Made by a program: the position numbers and the translations under genes. The notes below the pieces were generated by a model, which saw only the letters and a list, made by a program, of their open reading frames with translations, was not told the DNA's origin and did no database searches. This document shows, piece by piece, positions 9,241 through 17,326 of a stretch of DNA of 64,000 nt (the first letter of the stretch is position 1; every line of letters begins with the position of its first letter). The DNA is from Arthrobacter sp. ISL-28 (GTDB lineage: Bacteria; Actinomycetota; Actinomycetes; Actinomycetales; Micrococcaceae), in the NCBI RefSeq assembly GCF_018613875.1, contig NZ_JAGGPJ010000010.1, forward strand, positions 86,059-150,058, read 5' to 3'.

Positions 9241-10137
9241 CTAGCCGCCGAACGGCAGCCGGGGATCCACGTCCTGGCCTTCCCAGCTTTGGCGGACCCA
9301 GCCGTGGTGCGGGTCGTCGCTGATGAGCCAGTCGCGGACCCGTCCAGGCCCGGCCATGACATTCAGGTAGTACATGTCGTAGCCGGGTGCGGCCATGGCC
9401 GGGCCGTGCCAGCCGTAGGGCACCAAGACCACGTCGCCGGTTCGGACCTCGGCCGCGACGTCGATGGGACGATCGTCGGAGGCGTAGACGCGCTGGTAGC
9501 CGATAGCGTCAGCGTCGCCCGCGGGTCCAGAAGCGCCCGGGGCCACACGCGTCTCGAAGTAGTAGATCTCCTCGAGGCGCGTCTCCCCGTCCTTCTCCTC
9601 GTCGTGCTTGTGGGGAGGGTAGGAGGACCAGTTGCCCGCGGGGGTGATGACCTCGCACACAATGAAGCGGTCGGCCTCGAGCGCCGCTGGGGTGCCGAAG
9701 TTGTGGACCTGGCGCGAGCAGTTCCCCGCGCCGCGCAGCTCCACGGGGGTCTCCGCGGCGGTGACCAGGCGGGTGGGGTACTGGACTTTGGCGGGCGCCG
9801 TGGCGACGGCGACCCGGCCGCCGTCGGACGAACTGACCGTGACTGCCCTCTCCGTTCCGGAATACAGCACATCGGTGGGGCCGCTGAAGACGCCGGCGCG
9901 GCCGGCCAGCTGGTATTTCTGGCCGTCGACTGTCACAGTGAAGGCCCCGCTCAGTGGAATGACGATCCGCTCCTCGTCTGCGGCGGGGAGTTCGACGGCG
10001 GCGCCTGGGGCCAGCGTGGCCACCTTCAGCCCGGTGTGCGCCCACCCCTCGACGGTAAGGGTGGAGTCCGCTGTGCCCAGCGAAACATCCCAGCAGCCTT
10101 CGGCTGCGCTGCCCAGCGGATATACCCAGTCGGCCAT
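9241..10137 (-). CDS. iolB: 5-deoxy-glucuronate isomerase
   Basis: Cytosolic bicupin that isomerises 5-deoxy-glucuronate, the IolD product, to 2-deoxy-5-keto-gluconate, the IolC substrate. The 298 residues match the IolB family along the whole length. The C-terminal cupin shows the metal-binding histidines H176 and H178 in PPHKHDEE, a glutamate at 189-190 (RLEEIYYF) and H244 in YGWHGPAMA. The start ATG follows AGAGAAG. It is on the opposite strand from iolD-iolH and separated from it by three unrelated genes, so it needs its own promoter; a palindrome and a set of TAACG repeats lie directly upstream. Confidence 0.94.
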   Translation of the reverse strand: MADWVYPLGSAAEGCWDVSLGTADSTLTVEGWAHTGLKVATLAPGAAVELPAADEERIVIPLSGAFTVTVDGQKYQLAGRAGVFSGPTDVLYSGTERAVTVSSSDGGRVAVATAPAKVQYPTRLVTAAETPVELRGAGNCSRQVHNFGTPAALEADRFIVCEVITPAGNWSSYPPHKHDEEKDGETRLEEIYYFETRVAPGASGPAGDADAIGYQRVYASDDRPIDVAAEVRTGDVVLVPYGWHGPAMAAPGYDMYYLNVMAGPGRVRDWLISDDPHHGWVRQSWEGQDVDPRLPFGG

Positions 10138-10171
10138 AATTCTTCTCTTTCGGGTCGTGTGTCAGTCAGGG

Positions 10172-10185
10172 CGTTACGCGTAACG
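10172..10185. promoter_or_regulatory. Perfect 14-bp palindrome upstream of iolB
   Basis: CGTTACGCGTAACG is a perfect palindrome 35 bp upstream of the iolB start. A central CG is typical of LacI-family sites, and the arms share TAACG with the direct repeats that follow. It is a good candidate operator for iolB. No LacI-family gene is present in the window, so its partner is unknown. Confidence 0.5.
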
Positions 10186-10188
10186 TGG

Positions 10189-10244
10189 CTAACGCTGAGC
10201 GTGCCTGACGCTGAATGTGCCTAACGCTGGAGGCCTAACGCTGA
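10189..10244. repeat. Four tandem CTAACGCTGA-type repeats between gntR and iolB
   Basis: Copies start at 10189, 10205, 10221 and 10235 (CTAACGCTGA, CTGACGCTGA, CTAACGCTGG, CTAACGCTGA), spaced 16, 16 and 14 bases. The last copy overlaps the stop codon of the gntR gene. Regular spacing of one to one and a half helical turns suggests a multi-site regulatory array or a slipped duplication. Function is inferred only. Confidence 0.55.
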
Positions 10245-10975
10245 ACAAGCGTCATTTCAAAGCTGTAGGAATCGCCGCGGTACACATGGTGGCCCGTCTC
10301 CACGTTCCGGCCGGTGTCGTCCACGGCAGTTCGGTCCATGGTGACCAAGGCGGACCCGGGTTCCGTTTCAAGGAGCGGGGCCTGGTACTCGTTGGCCACC
10401 ATCGCGCCGATCCGCTGTGTGGCCAGCCGGAAGTTGACCCCGCCGCTGCGAAGAATTCCGTATAGCCCCTGCGTACCCAGCATTTCCTCGTCGATGTGTG
10501 TGATGTCGTCGCGGACCCAGTTCTCCATCAGGGCAAGCGGCTTGCCGCCAACCTTGCGGAGCCTGGTGAAGTGGTAGACCTTCGCGCCTGCCGGCAGGTG
10601 CAGGGCCTGCCTCGTGGCGTCGTCGGCTTCGATGTGCGCGAAGGTCAGGACATCGGTGGTGGGTTTGCTGCCGTTGTTGGTGAGGTCGTCATAAAGGCTC
10701 GAGAGTTCGAGGGGACGGCGGACCTGGCTCGAAACCACCTGGGTGCCCACGCCGCGTTTGCGGACCAGCAGCCCCGAGCGGACCAGCTCGTCCATGGCTT
10801 TGCGCATGGTGGGCCGGGAGAGGTTCAGCTGCGCGGCGAGGTCGATTTCATTCTCCAGCCGGCTTCCTGGCTCCAGCAGCCCCGAGTGGATCGCTGCCTC
10901 GATGCCCTGGACCACCTGGTGGTACAGGGGCACCGGCGATGACCTGTCGATGCTGAGATGAAGTTGGTTCGCCAT
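10235..10975 (-). CDS. GntR/HutC-type regulator, probable inositol-regulon repressor (IolR-like)
   Basis: Transcription factor of 246 residues with an N-terminal GntR winged helix at about 15-75 (recognition helix SRPTMRKAMDELVRSG) and a C-terminal UTRA effector domain from about 95 onward, the HutC subfamily layout. It sits between iolB and the divergent sugar ABC transporter, and sites of the TGTC..GACA kind lie upstream of both its own gene and the transporter. The likely effector is inositol or an early intermediate such as an inosose. The start ATG follows GGGAG. Corynebacterium glutamicum IolR is also a GntR protein; equivalence is inferred from context. Confidence 0.85.
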   Translation of the reverse strand: MANQLHLSIDRSSPVPLYHQVVQGIEAAIHSGLLEPGSRLENEIDLAAQLNLSRPTMRKAMDELVRSGLLVRKRGVGTQVVSSQVRRPLELSSLYDDLTNNGSKPTTDVLTFAHIEADDATRQALHLPAGAKVYHFTRLRKVGGKPLALMENWVRDDITHIDEEMLGTQGLYGILRSGGVNFRLATQRIGAMVANEYQAPLLETEPGSALVTMDRTAVDDTGRNVETGHHVYRGDSYSFEMTLVQR

Positions 10976-11020
10976 TAACTGCTCCCTTTGCGCTGCGGCG
11001 GTCCTGCGTCCAGAACCCCG

Positions 11021-11053
11021 TATGTCCGGTACATGTTCGCTTGATAGGACATA
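11021..11053. promoter_or_regulatory. Inverted repeat upstream of gntR, probable autoregulatory site
   Basis: TATGTCC (11021-11027) and GGACATA (11047-11053) form an inverted repeat 46 to 78 bp upstream of the GntR start. The right half overlaps TGATAGGACA, whose complement matches nine of ten positions of the C. glutamicum IolR consensus KGWCHTRACA as I remember it. It fits autorepression by the GntR protein. Confidence 0.5.
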
Positions 11054-11194
11054 CTGCTTTTCTGATCATAGCAGTGAGTCAACGGCGGTCAAGGCTCCTT
11101 TCGCCGCATCCCCCTTCGACCGGCCCGCCCTCGGAGTCAGCGATATCGCCCCGAAAGTCGTCCTTGCAGAAAGGCCTTTGGTAAAAACATCCTA

Positions 11195-11239
11195 ATGTCA
11201 GGACAAACTATTGACATCTGTGAGCCGAATCACCATGAT
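11195..11239 (+). promoter_or_regulatory. Promoter of the sugar ABC operon with overlapping GntR-type operator
   Basis: TTGACA at 11211-11216 is followed after 17 bases by CATGAT at 11234-11239, a good sigma-70-type promoter. ATGTCA (11195-11200) and TGACAT (11212-11217) form an inverted repeat that covers the -35 box. Inside it TGTCAGGACA (11196-11205) matches nine of ten positions of the C. glutamicum IolR consensus as recalled. A repressor bound here would block polymerase, so the importer should be inducible by the effector of the GntR protein. Confidence 0.62.
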
Positions 11240-11309
11240 CGGTGTAGAAGGCTTTGGTGACCCCGCATAGTGGCGATGGTCCCGGCCCCCAAATCAAAGG
11301 AGATTTACT

Positions 11310-12305
11310 GTGACCAAGTTCTTTTGGCGCCGCGCGGCCGTCGCGGTAGTCGCAATCCCAATGCTCGCTCTGGCGGCATGCTCCAGCCAGGGTGGGCGGG
11401 CTCCCGAGGCGAACAGTGGCGGTGGCGCCGGGCAGGTTGCCTCGACCCCCCGCATTAAGGTTGCACTTATCACTCACGCCGCTCCGGGGGACACGTTCTG
11501 GGACATTGTCCGCAAGGGCGCTGAGGAAGCCGCCGCCAAGGACAACGTCGAGCTGCTGTACACCTCCGATCCTGAAGGCGGCCGGCAGGCGCAGCTCATC
11601 CAACAGGCCGTTGACCAGAAGGTGGACGGCATCGCTGTAACCCTGGCCAAGCCGGACGCGCTGAAAGACGCGCTCAAGAAGGCCACCGACGCAGGCATTC
11701 CGATCGTGAGCCTCAACGCTGGTGAATCCGTTTCCGCCCAGCTGGGTGCGTTCACCCACTTCGGTTCAAATGAAAAGCTGGCTGGTGAAGCGGTCGGCGA
11801 GAAGCTCAACTCTCTCGGCCTCAAGCATCCCGTCTGCGTCATCCAGGAGCAAGGCCACGTCGGCCTCGAAGCCCGCTGCGCAGGCGTGAAGTCGAAGGTT
11901 CCTGCTACAGAGATCCTGTATGTTACGGGCACGGACATGACCCAGGTTTCCTCTACGGTGACGGCCAAACTGCAGGCCACGTCTGACGCCGACGTCGTCA
12001 TCGGGTTGGGGGCGCCCTACACGCTGACCATCCTCAAGGCGGTGACCACCGCCGGAAGCAAGGCAAAGGTGGCCTCCTTTGACATGAATGCCGAGCTCGC
12101 CCAGAAGATTGCCGACGGCGCCGTTGAATTCACCGTCGACCAGCAGCCGTGGCTCCAGGGCTATGGCTCGATTGATGCACTGTGGCAGGTCAAGCGCGGC
12201 GGCTTTAAGCTCGGTGGCGGCCAGCCCGTCCTGACCGGCCCCACCATCGTGGACAAGGCCGGCGCAGCAAATGCCCTCACTTTCGCCCAGCAGGGTATCC
12301 GTTAG
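11310..12305 (+). CDS. Sugar ABC transporter substrate-binding lipoprotein
   Basis: Periplasmic-binding-protein type 1 lipoprotein, 331 residues, that captures a sugar or cyclitol outside the membrane. The signal peptide ends in a lipobox LAAC with the lipidated Cys at 24, followed by a Gly/Ser-rich linker. The mature part has the two-lobed ribose/inositol-binding pattern (VALITHAAPGDTFWD, GIAVTLAKPDALKDAL, ASFDMNAELAQKI). The GTG start follows AAAGGAG. It is the first gene of an importer operon beside the IolR-like regulator and an inositol dehydrogenase, which makes inositol or an isomer the most likely ligand. Confidence 0.88.
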   Translation: MTKFFWRRAAVAVVAIPMLALAACSSQGGRAPEANSGGGAGQVASTPRIKVALITHAAPGDTFWDIVRKGAEEAAAKDNVELLYTSDPEGGRQAQLIQQAVDQKVDGIAVTLAKPDALKDALKKATDAGIPIVSLNAGESVSAQLGAFTHFGSNEKLAGEAVGEKLNSLGLKHPVCVIQEQGHVGLEARCAGVKSKVPATEILYVTGTDMTQVSSTVTAKLQATSDADVVIGLGAPYTLTILKAVTTAGSKAKVASFDMNAELAQKIADGAVEFTVDQQPWLQGYGSIDALWQVKRGGFKLGGGQPVLTGPTIVDKAGAANALTFAQQGIR

Positions 12306-12362
12306 CATCCCGCCAGCCCGGGCCCGGCGGGATCGCCGGGCCCGGCAGCAAGGAGTATTCCA

Positions 12363-13418
12363 ATGACCATGACCCAGACCATTACAAAGCCGGCGGTGAC
12401 TGACGAGCGGGTCGGCAAGCGCAACCCGCTGCAGAAACTGCTCGGCCGCCCTGAGGTAGGCGCCCTCGTCGGGGCGATCGTTTTGTTCGTGTTTTTCGCT
12501 TCGGTTTCCCAGACTTTTACGCAGCCTAACGCCTTCGCCACCGTCCTTTACGGCAGCTCCACGATCGGCATCATGGCAGTTGGAGTATCGCTGCTGATGA
12601 TCGGCGGCGAGTTCGATCTTTCTACCGGCGTTGCCGTGATCAGCTCTGCCCTGACCGCCTCGATGTTCAGCTGGTACTTCAGCATGAACGTGTGGGTCGG
12701 CGTGATCCTGGCCCTCGTAGTGTCCCTGGGCATTGGCTTCATCAACGGCTGGATCCTTATGAAGACCAAGCTGCCGAGCTTCATCGTCACCCTCGCAACG
12801 TTCCTGATGCTGACCGGCCTCAACCTTGGCCTGACCCGCATGATCAGTGGCGGCGTGTCCTCCCCGTCCATTTCCAGCATGGACGGTTACCAGGCGGCCC
12901 GCGCCATCTTTGCCTCCTCCGTGAACATCGCCGGGGTGGACGTCAATAACACGGTCTTCATCTGGACCGCCCTGGTTGCCGTGGCGTCCTGGGTGCTGCT
13001 GCGCACCAAGGTGGGCAACTGGATCTTCGCCGTCGGCGGCGATGCGAACGCCGCCCGTGCCGTGGGTGTTCCTGTCAAAGCGACCAAGATCGGCCTGTTC
13101 ATGGCCGTCGGCTTCTGCGGCTGGATCCTGGGCATGCACAACCTGTTCGCCTTTGACGCCGTGCAGTCCGGCGAAGGCGTGGGCAACGAATTCCTCTACA
13201 TCATCGCCGCAGTCATCGGCGGCTGCCTCCTCACCGGCGGCTACGGGTCGGCCGTGGGCGGTGCCATCGGCGCCTTCATCTTCGGCATGGCCAACAAGGG
13301 CATCGTCTACGCCCAGTGGAACCCGGACTGGTTCAAGTTCTTCCTGGGCCTGATGCTGCTCCTGGCCACCATCGTGAACCTGATCGTCAAGCGCCGCGCA
13401 GACGCAAGTAAGGGCTGA
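12363..13418 (+). CDS. Sugar ABC transporter permease (RbsC/AraH type)
   Basis: Inner-membrane permease of the carbohydrate-uptake-2 class, 351 residues with about ten hydrophobic segments. The conserved motif [19 protein letters not shown] near 80-98 and the loop [20 protein letters not shown] near 222-241, which contacts the ATPase, are both present. The start follows AAGGAG with eight bases spacing; ATG at codon 3 is an alternative. It lies 57 bp after the binding-protein gene and 5 bp before the ATPase gene, so the three are one transcription unit. Confidence 0.9.
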   Translation: MTMTQTITKPAVTDERVGKRNPLQKLLGRPEVGALVGAIVLFVFFASVSQTFTQPNAFATVLYGSSTIGIMAVGVSLLMIGGEFDLSTGVAVISSALTASMFSWYFSMNVWVGVILALVVSLGIGFINGWILMKTKLPSFIVTLATFLMLTGLNLGLTRMISGGVSSPSISSMDGYQAARAIFASSVNIAGVDVNNTVFIWTALVAVASWVLLRTKVGNWIFAVGGDANAARAVGVPVKATKIGLFMAVGFCGWILGMHNLFAFDAVQSGEGVGNEFLYIIAAVIGGCLLTGGYGSAVGGAIGAFIFGMANKGIVYAQWNPDWFKFFLGLMLLLATIVNLIVKRRADASKG

Positions 13419-13423
13419 AAACC

Positions 13424-14362
13424 ATGAATGCGAAGCAGATCGACCAGCAGCAGCTCCTCAAGGACGAAAAGGACCCGCTGACCCACACCCCCGTGCATCT
13501 CCTCTCCCTGGAAAACGTCGGCAAGCACTATGGCAACATCGTCGCCCTTACTGACGTCACCATGGCCGTGGACAACGGCCGCGTCACCTGCGTCCTCGGC
13601 GACAACGGCGCCGGCAAGTCCACACTGATCAAGATCATCGCCGGCCTGCACCAGCACGACGAAGGCATCCTGCACATCATGGGCGAAGAGCGGAAGTTCA
13701 CCTCGCCCCGCGACGCCCTCGATGTGGGCATCGCAACGGTCTACCAGGACCTCGCCGTCGTTCCCCTGATGCCGATCTGGCGAAACTTCTTCCTGGGCTC
13801 GGAGCTGACCACCGGTGTCGGGCCGTTCAAGAAGCTGGACGTCCAGAAGATGAAGGACATCACCAAGAAGGAACTCGCCGACATGGGCATCGACCTGCGT
13901 GATGTCGAGCAGCCCATCGGCCAGCTCTCCGGCGGGGAGCGCCAGTGTGTCGCGATCGCCCGCGCCGTGTATTTCGGCGCCAAGGTCCTGATCCTGGACG
14001 AACCCACCGCCGCCCTCGGCGTCAAGCAGTCCGGCGTGGTGCTGCGTTACATCCTGCAGGCCCGGGACCGGGGACTGGGCGTCATCTTCATCACCCACAA
14101 CCCCCACCACGCCTTCCCGGTGGGCGACCGGTTCCTGCTACTCAAGCGCGGCCGCTCCATCGGCTACTACGACAAGAAGGACATCACCCTCGACGAGCTC
14201 ACCGCCCAAATGGCCGGCGGCGCCGAACTCGCCGAACTCGCCCACGAGCTGGAACAGCTCGGCGGGCACGGCGACATCGTCAAGGAAGTCCAGGCTGAAG
14301 TAGCCGGAACCGAGAACGCGGGCGCCACGGACGCCGGCACTCCAAACCGCGTACGCGCCTGA
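13424..14362 (+). CDS. Sugar ABC transporter ATP-binding protein (single domain)
   Basis: Cytosolic ATPase that drives the importer. The 312 residues contain one nucleotide-binding domain: Walker [10 protein letters not shown] at 59-67, signature LSGGERQ at 167-173, Walker B VLILDEP with catalytic Glu 192, and the switch His 224 in FITHNPHH. Most CUT2 importers use a double-domain ATPase of about 500 residues such as RbsA; this one has a single domain and must act as a homodimer. An Ala/Glu-rich tail follows residue 275. It starts 5 bp after the permease stop. Confidence 0.9.
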   Translation: MNAKQIDQQQLLKDEKDPLTHTPVHLLSLENVGKHYGNIVALTDVTMAVDNGRVTCVLGDNGAGKSTLIKIIAGLHQHDEGILHIMGEERKFTSPRDALDVGIATVYQDLAVVPLMPIWRNFFLGSELTTGVGPFKKLDVQKMKDITKKELADMGIDLRDVEQPIGQLSGGERQCVAIARAVYFGAKVLILDEPTAALGVKQSGVVLRYILQARDRGLGVIFITHNPHHAFPVGDRFLLLKRGRSIGYYDKKDITLDELTAQMAGGAELAELAHELEQLGGHGDIVKEVQAEVAGTENAGATDAGTPNRVRA

Positions 14363-14402
14363 GTTTCAAAACCTAGCCACTTATCCAGCAGTAAGGAAAC
14401 GC

Positions 14403-15437
14403 ATGAAAGACATCACGCTCGGCCTCGTCGGCGTTGGCCGCATCGGGGTGATGCACGCCGGCAACATCGTTTCGCTGAACGACGTGCTCCGGCCTCACGG
14501 GATCAACGTCCGTCTCAGGCTGACGGATGTGGCGGCGGACCATGCACGTACGGTCGCCAAAGGGCTGGGCGCGGAGTTCTTCCCGTCGGTGGAAGTGCTG
14601 ATCGGGTCGGGAATCGACGGCCTGGTCATCGCCACCGGCACCGGGACGCACCCGGAACTGATCAGGGCAGGGGTGGATGCGGGCATTCCGGTGTTCTGTG
14701 AGAAACCCGTGGCCATGAACGTGGCGGACTCGCTTCCGGTCCTGGACTACATCCGTGCCAGCAAGGGAACCGTTCAGATCGGCCACCAGCGGCGGTTCGA
14801 TGCCGGCTACCTTGAGGCAAAGCGCGCTTTTGCGGCGGGCGAGCTAGGCTGGATCCACTCGCTGCGCGCCGTCACCTGTGACATGGCGCCGCCGCCTGTG
14901 GAGTTCCTGGCGACGTCCGGCGGGCTGTTCCGTGACTGCTCCGTCCATGATTTCGACATCCTGCGGTGGCTTACCGGCCGTGAAATCGTGGAAGTCTACG
15001 CCAAAGGGTCCAACAAGGGCGATCCCGCCATTGGGGCTGTAGGGGACGTGGACACCGCGCTGGCGCTAGTGACGTTCGACGACGGCTCGCTGGGTTCCGT
15101 GGGTGCCTCACGCTACAACGGGGCCGGGCACGACGTCCGGCTCGAAATCCAGGGTTCAACCGGTTCGCTCATGGTGGGCCTTGACGAGAAAACAGCGCTG
15201 GCCTCGGCGGAAGCGGGCATCGAGTTCCCGTCCGGCGAATCCCACAAGACCTTCGCGGAGCGCTTCGACCAGGCCTACCGCTCCGAAATGGCCGCATTTG
15301 TGGAACTCGTGCTTGGGCGGCGGGAAAATCCCTGCACGGCGGAGGACGCCGTCGCGGCCTCCCTTGTGGCGGACGCGGCCCAGGAATCGCTCGAAACCGG
15401 GCTGCCCGTGCGGCTCGCCGCCGCCGTCTTCCTCTAG
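14403..15437 (+). CDS. Second inositol-type dehydrogenase (GFO/IDH/MocA family)
   Basis: NAD(P)-dependent oxidoreductase of 344 residues with Rossmann motif GVGRIGVMHAGN at 10-21, EKPVAMN with the catalytic Lys near 101, and the HDFDILRWL segment with the catalytic Asp/His pair near 182. It follows the importer operon by 40 bp with AAGGAAAC as ribosome site, so its substrate is likely the imported cyclitol. It is clearly a different paralog from the enzyme at 4637. scyllo-Inositol or D-chiro-inositol 2-dehydrogenase activity is possible; the sequence alone does not decide. Its stop overlaps the convergent GATase gene by four bases. Confidence 0.85.
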   Translation: MKDITLGLVGVGRIGVMHAGNIVSLNDVLRPHGINVRLRLTDVAADHARTVAKGLGAEFFPSVEVLIGSGIDGLVIATGTGTHPELIRAGVDAGIPVFCEKPVAMNVADSLPVLDYIRASKGTVQIGHQRRFDAGYLEAKRAFAAGELGWIHSLRAVTCDMAPPPVEFLATSGGLFRDCSVHDFDILRWLTGREIVEVYAKGSNKGDPAIGAVGDVDTALALVTFDDGSLGSVGASRYNGAGHDVRLEIQGSTGSLMVGLDEKTALASAEAGIEFPSGESHKTFAERFDQAYRSEMAAFVELVLGRRENPCTAEDAVAASLVADAAQESLETGLPVRLAAAVFL

Positions 15438-16258
15438 CGGACCTGCCGGCAGGCTTCCACAAAGGCCCGGAACGGGGCAATCCGCTCGGCTTCCGGCAGT
15501 TCGACAACCTCGGGATGCCATTGGACCGAGACCACCCACCGTTCCGGGTCTTCCAGGGCCTCGACGATGCCGTCCTCTGCCACTGCGGTCACCACCAAGC
15601 CGGGCGCCACCGGCGCCGCGGCCTGGTGATGGCCGGACGCGACCTTTACCCTCAAGGCACCCGAATCCCCGGGCACCGCTTCCGCGACCGCACCGTACAG
15701 CTGCGCCACCCTGGACCCCGGCGAGATCGCCACATCATGCCAGGCCCACAATCCGCCGCCCTCCTGCGGACTGTCGCGGTGGGGCACAGCACCCGGCGTC
15801 ATGTCCTGGATGAGTGTTCCGCCGTAAAGGACATTGAGGAGCTGGTGGCCGCGGCAGATCCCCAGCAGGGGGAGTCCGGCGTCGATCGTCTGGCGCGCCA
15901 CCGCAATATCCAGCCGGTCCTGCTCCGGGTTGACGTCGTAGAGTGTGTCGCCCGGTTCCTCGCCATAGAGCCGCGGATCAAGGTCGCCGCCACCGGGAAG
16001 TACGACGCCGTCAAGCGCCCCAGGCGCGCCGGCCCGCCGGCCGCCGTCGAACAGGCCATCTTCGACGAGTTCGGGGGTCAGCAGCACCGGTTCGCCGCCG
16101 CCGTCGTGCACGAGGTCCACGATGAAATCGAAGAGGCCGTTGGCCTCAGCCACGCGGGGGTCGGGATGTGCCGAGCTGCTGAGGCGGACAGGGATGCCGA
16201 TGCGGGGGCGCGGACTGCCGGCAGGTGATGAATTCTGCATGCTCAAATTCTGCACCAC
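15434..16258 (-). CDS. Gamma-glutamyl-gamma-aminobutyrate hydrolase-like class I amidotransferase (PuuD-like)
   Basis: Cytosolic hydrolase of the class I glutamine-amidotransferase fold, 274 residues. The Cys nucleophile C135 lies in LLGICRGHQLLN and the His/Glu partners H248 and E250 in VQWHPE. PuuD cleaves gamma-glutamyl-GABA in the putrescine pathway; relatives act on other gamma-glutamyl compounds. The gene is divergent from a FadR-type GntR gene and no puuA, puuB or puuC is nearby, so the substrate stays open. The ATG at codon 7 is an alternative start. Confidence 0.82.
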   Translation of the reverse strand: MVQNLSMQNSSPAGSPRPRIGIPVRLSSSAHPDPRVAEANGLFDFIVDLVHDGGGEPVLLTPELVEDGLFDGGRRAGAPGALDGVVLPGGGDLDPRLYGEEPGDTLYDVNPEQDRLDIAVARQTIDAGLPLLGICRGHQLLNVLYGGTLIQDMTPGAVPHRDSPQEGGGLWAWHDVAISPGSRVAQLYGAVAEAVPGDSGALRVKVASGHHQAAAPVAPGLVVTAVAEDGIVEALEDPERWVVSVQWHPEVVELPEAERIAPFRAFVEACRQVR

Positions 16259-16405
16259 GAGTGAGCGGCTACGCTTGCTTGACGGACATCCGATGCCTGG
16301 TGGCCAGGGACCGCTTAATCGCGGTTGCCCTTCGGCTACCTGCCGGAACCGGCCAGGGACGCCGCCGCTTCGGTAGTGTTAGTCGCATCGACGGCAGCAG
16401 GAAAA

Positions 16406-17128
16406 ATGAAAGTAGGCGTTCCAATGGGTCGCAGGACACTGGTTGACCACCTCGTCGACGGCCTGCTGGACGACATCCTTGCCGGAAAGCTGAAACCGCA
16501 CGATGCCCTGCCTCCGGAAGCCGACATTGCGAAGGCCTACGATGTCAGCCGGCTGACTGTACGCGAGGCGCTTAAGGCGTTGCGGGCTCAGCACATCCTC
16601 TACGTCAAGGCCGGGCGCGGAACCTTCGTGAACCCTGCAGACAACTGGACGGGCCTGGACGCCATCTTCAAGGCTGCCTCGCACGGAAACGCTGCGGACC
16701 AGGTGTCCATCGGCCTGATCGAAGTGCGACGCATGGTGGAAACCGGCGCGGCCGCCCTTGCCGCCAAGCGCCATGCTCCGGAGCACGTCGAGGAGATGCG
16801 GCAGGCGATCTCGGACATGAAGCGGTTTCATGAATCCGCCGACCTGGACGGATTTGTCACGGCCGACATCGCCTTCCATGATGCGGTGCTGAAGGCATCG
16901 GGCAATCCCTTTGTGCGGGCCCTGCTGGCTCAGTTGGGCCAGTATCTGTATGTCGCACGCCGGGAAACTTCCGCGGTCGAAGAGATCCAGCGCCATGCCA
17001 TCGCCTTCCACCAGCGCGTGCTGGACAGCATTCTCACGGGCGACGGCGAACTCGCCCGCCGGGCGATGGACGAGCACATGGACCAGACCTTCGAGGACTA
17101 CGAGCGCTACGTCCACGGCAAGCACTGA
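16406..17128 (+). CDS. GntR/FadR-type transcriptional regulator (FCD domain)
   Basis: Transcription factor with a winged-helix GntR domain at about 10-75 (DVSRLTVREALKALRAQ as recognition region) and an all-helical FCD ligand domain at about 90-235, 240 residues from the ATG at MKVGVP. That start has GCAGGA just upstream; the open frame begins 27 codons earlier but reads poorly, and ATG at codon 7 is an alternative. It lies 200 bp before an MFS/SDR pair whose promoter carries a TGTC-T-GACA palindrome, the likely target. FCD ligands are usually small organic or sugar acids bound through a metal. Confidence 0.85.
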   Translation: MKVGVPMGRRTLVDHLVDGLLDDILAGKLKPHDALPPEADIAKAYDVSRLTVREALKALRAQHILYVKAGRGTFVNPADNWTGLDAIFKAASHGNAADQVSIGLIEVRRMVETGAAALAAKRHAPEHVEEMRQAISDMKRFHESADLDGFVTADIAFHDAVLKASGNPFVRALLAQLGQYLYVARRETSAVEEIQRHAIAFHQRVLDSILTGDGELARRAMDEHMDQTFEDYERYVHGKH

Positions 17129-17147
17129 CCCCTCGCTCATCCCAGCC

Positions 17148-17210
17148 TTGACGTAATACGCATCACCTTCTAGTATTTTGCTCATGTTCTTCCGTCAGAT
17201 GTCTGACATC
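17148..17210 (+). promoter_or_regulatory. Promoter and GntR-type operator of the MFS-SDR operon
   Basis: TTGACG (17148-17153) and TAGTAT (17171-17176) are separated by 17 bases and form a plausible promoter for the gene at 17327. GATGTCTGACATC (17198-17210), a 13-base palindrome around one central base, begins about 15 bases past the expected transcription start. Such a site is a typical roadblock operator for a FadR-type GntR protein, here probably the one encoded at 16406. Confidence 0.58.
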
Positions 17211-17326
17211 AGATACAAATAGATCCTCAATGATGCTCGGCACTCGAGCGGACAGAACCCCCCAATAAAAATCATCGGATCCCTCCGCGCGAAGCCGCCG
17301 GTCCGGAACCGACAGACAGAAGGTCG

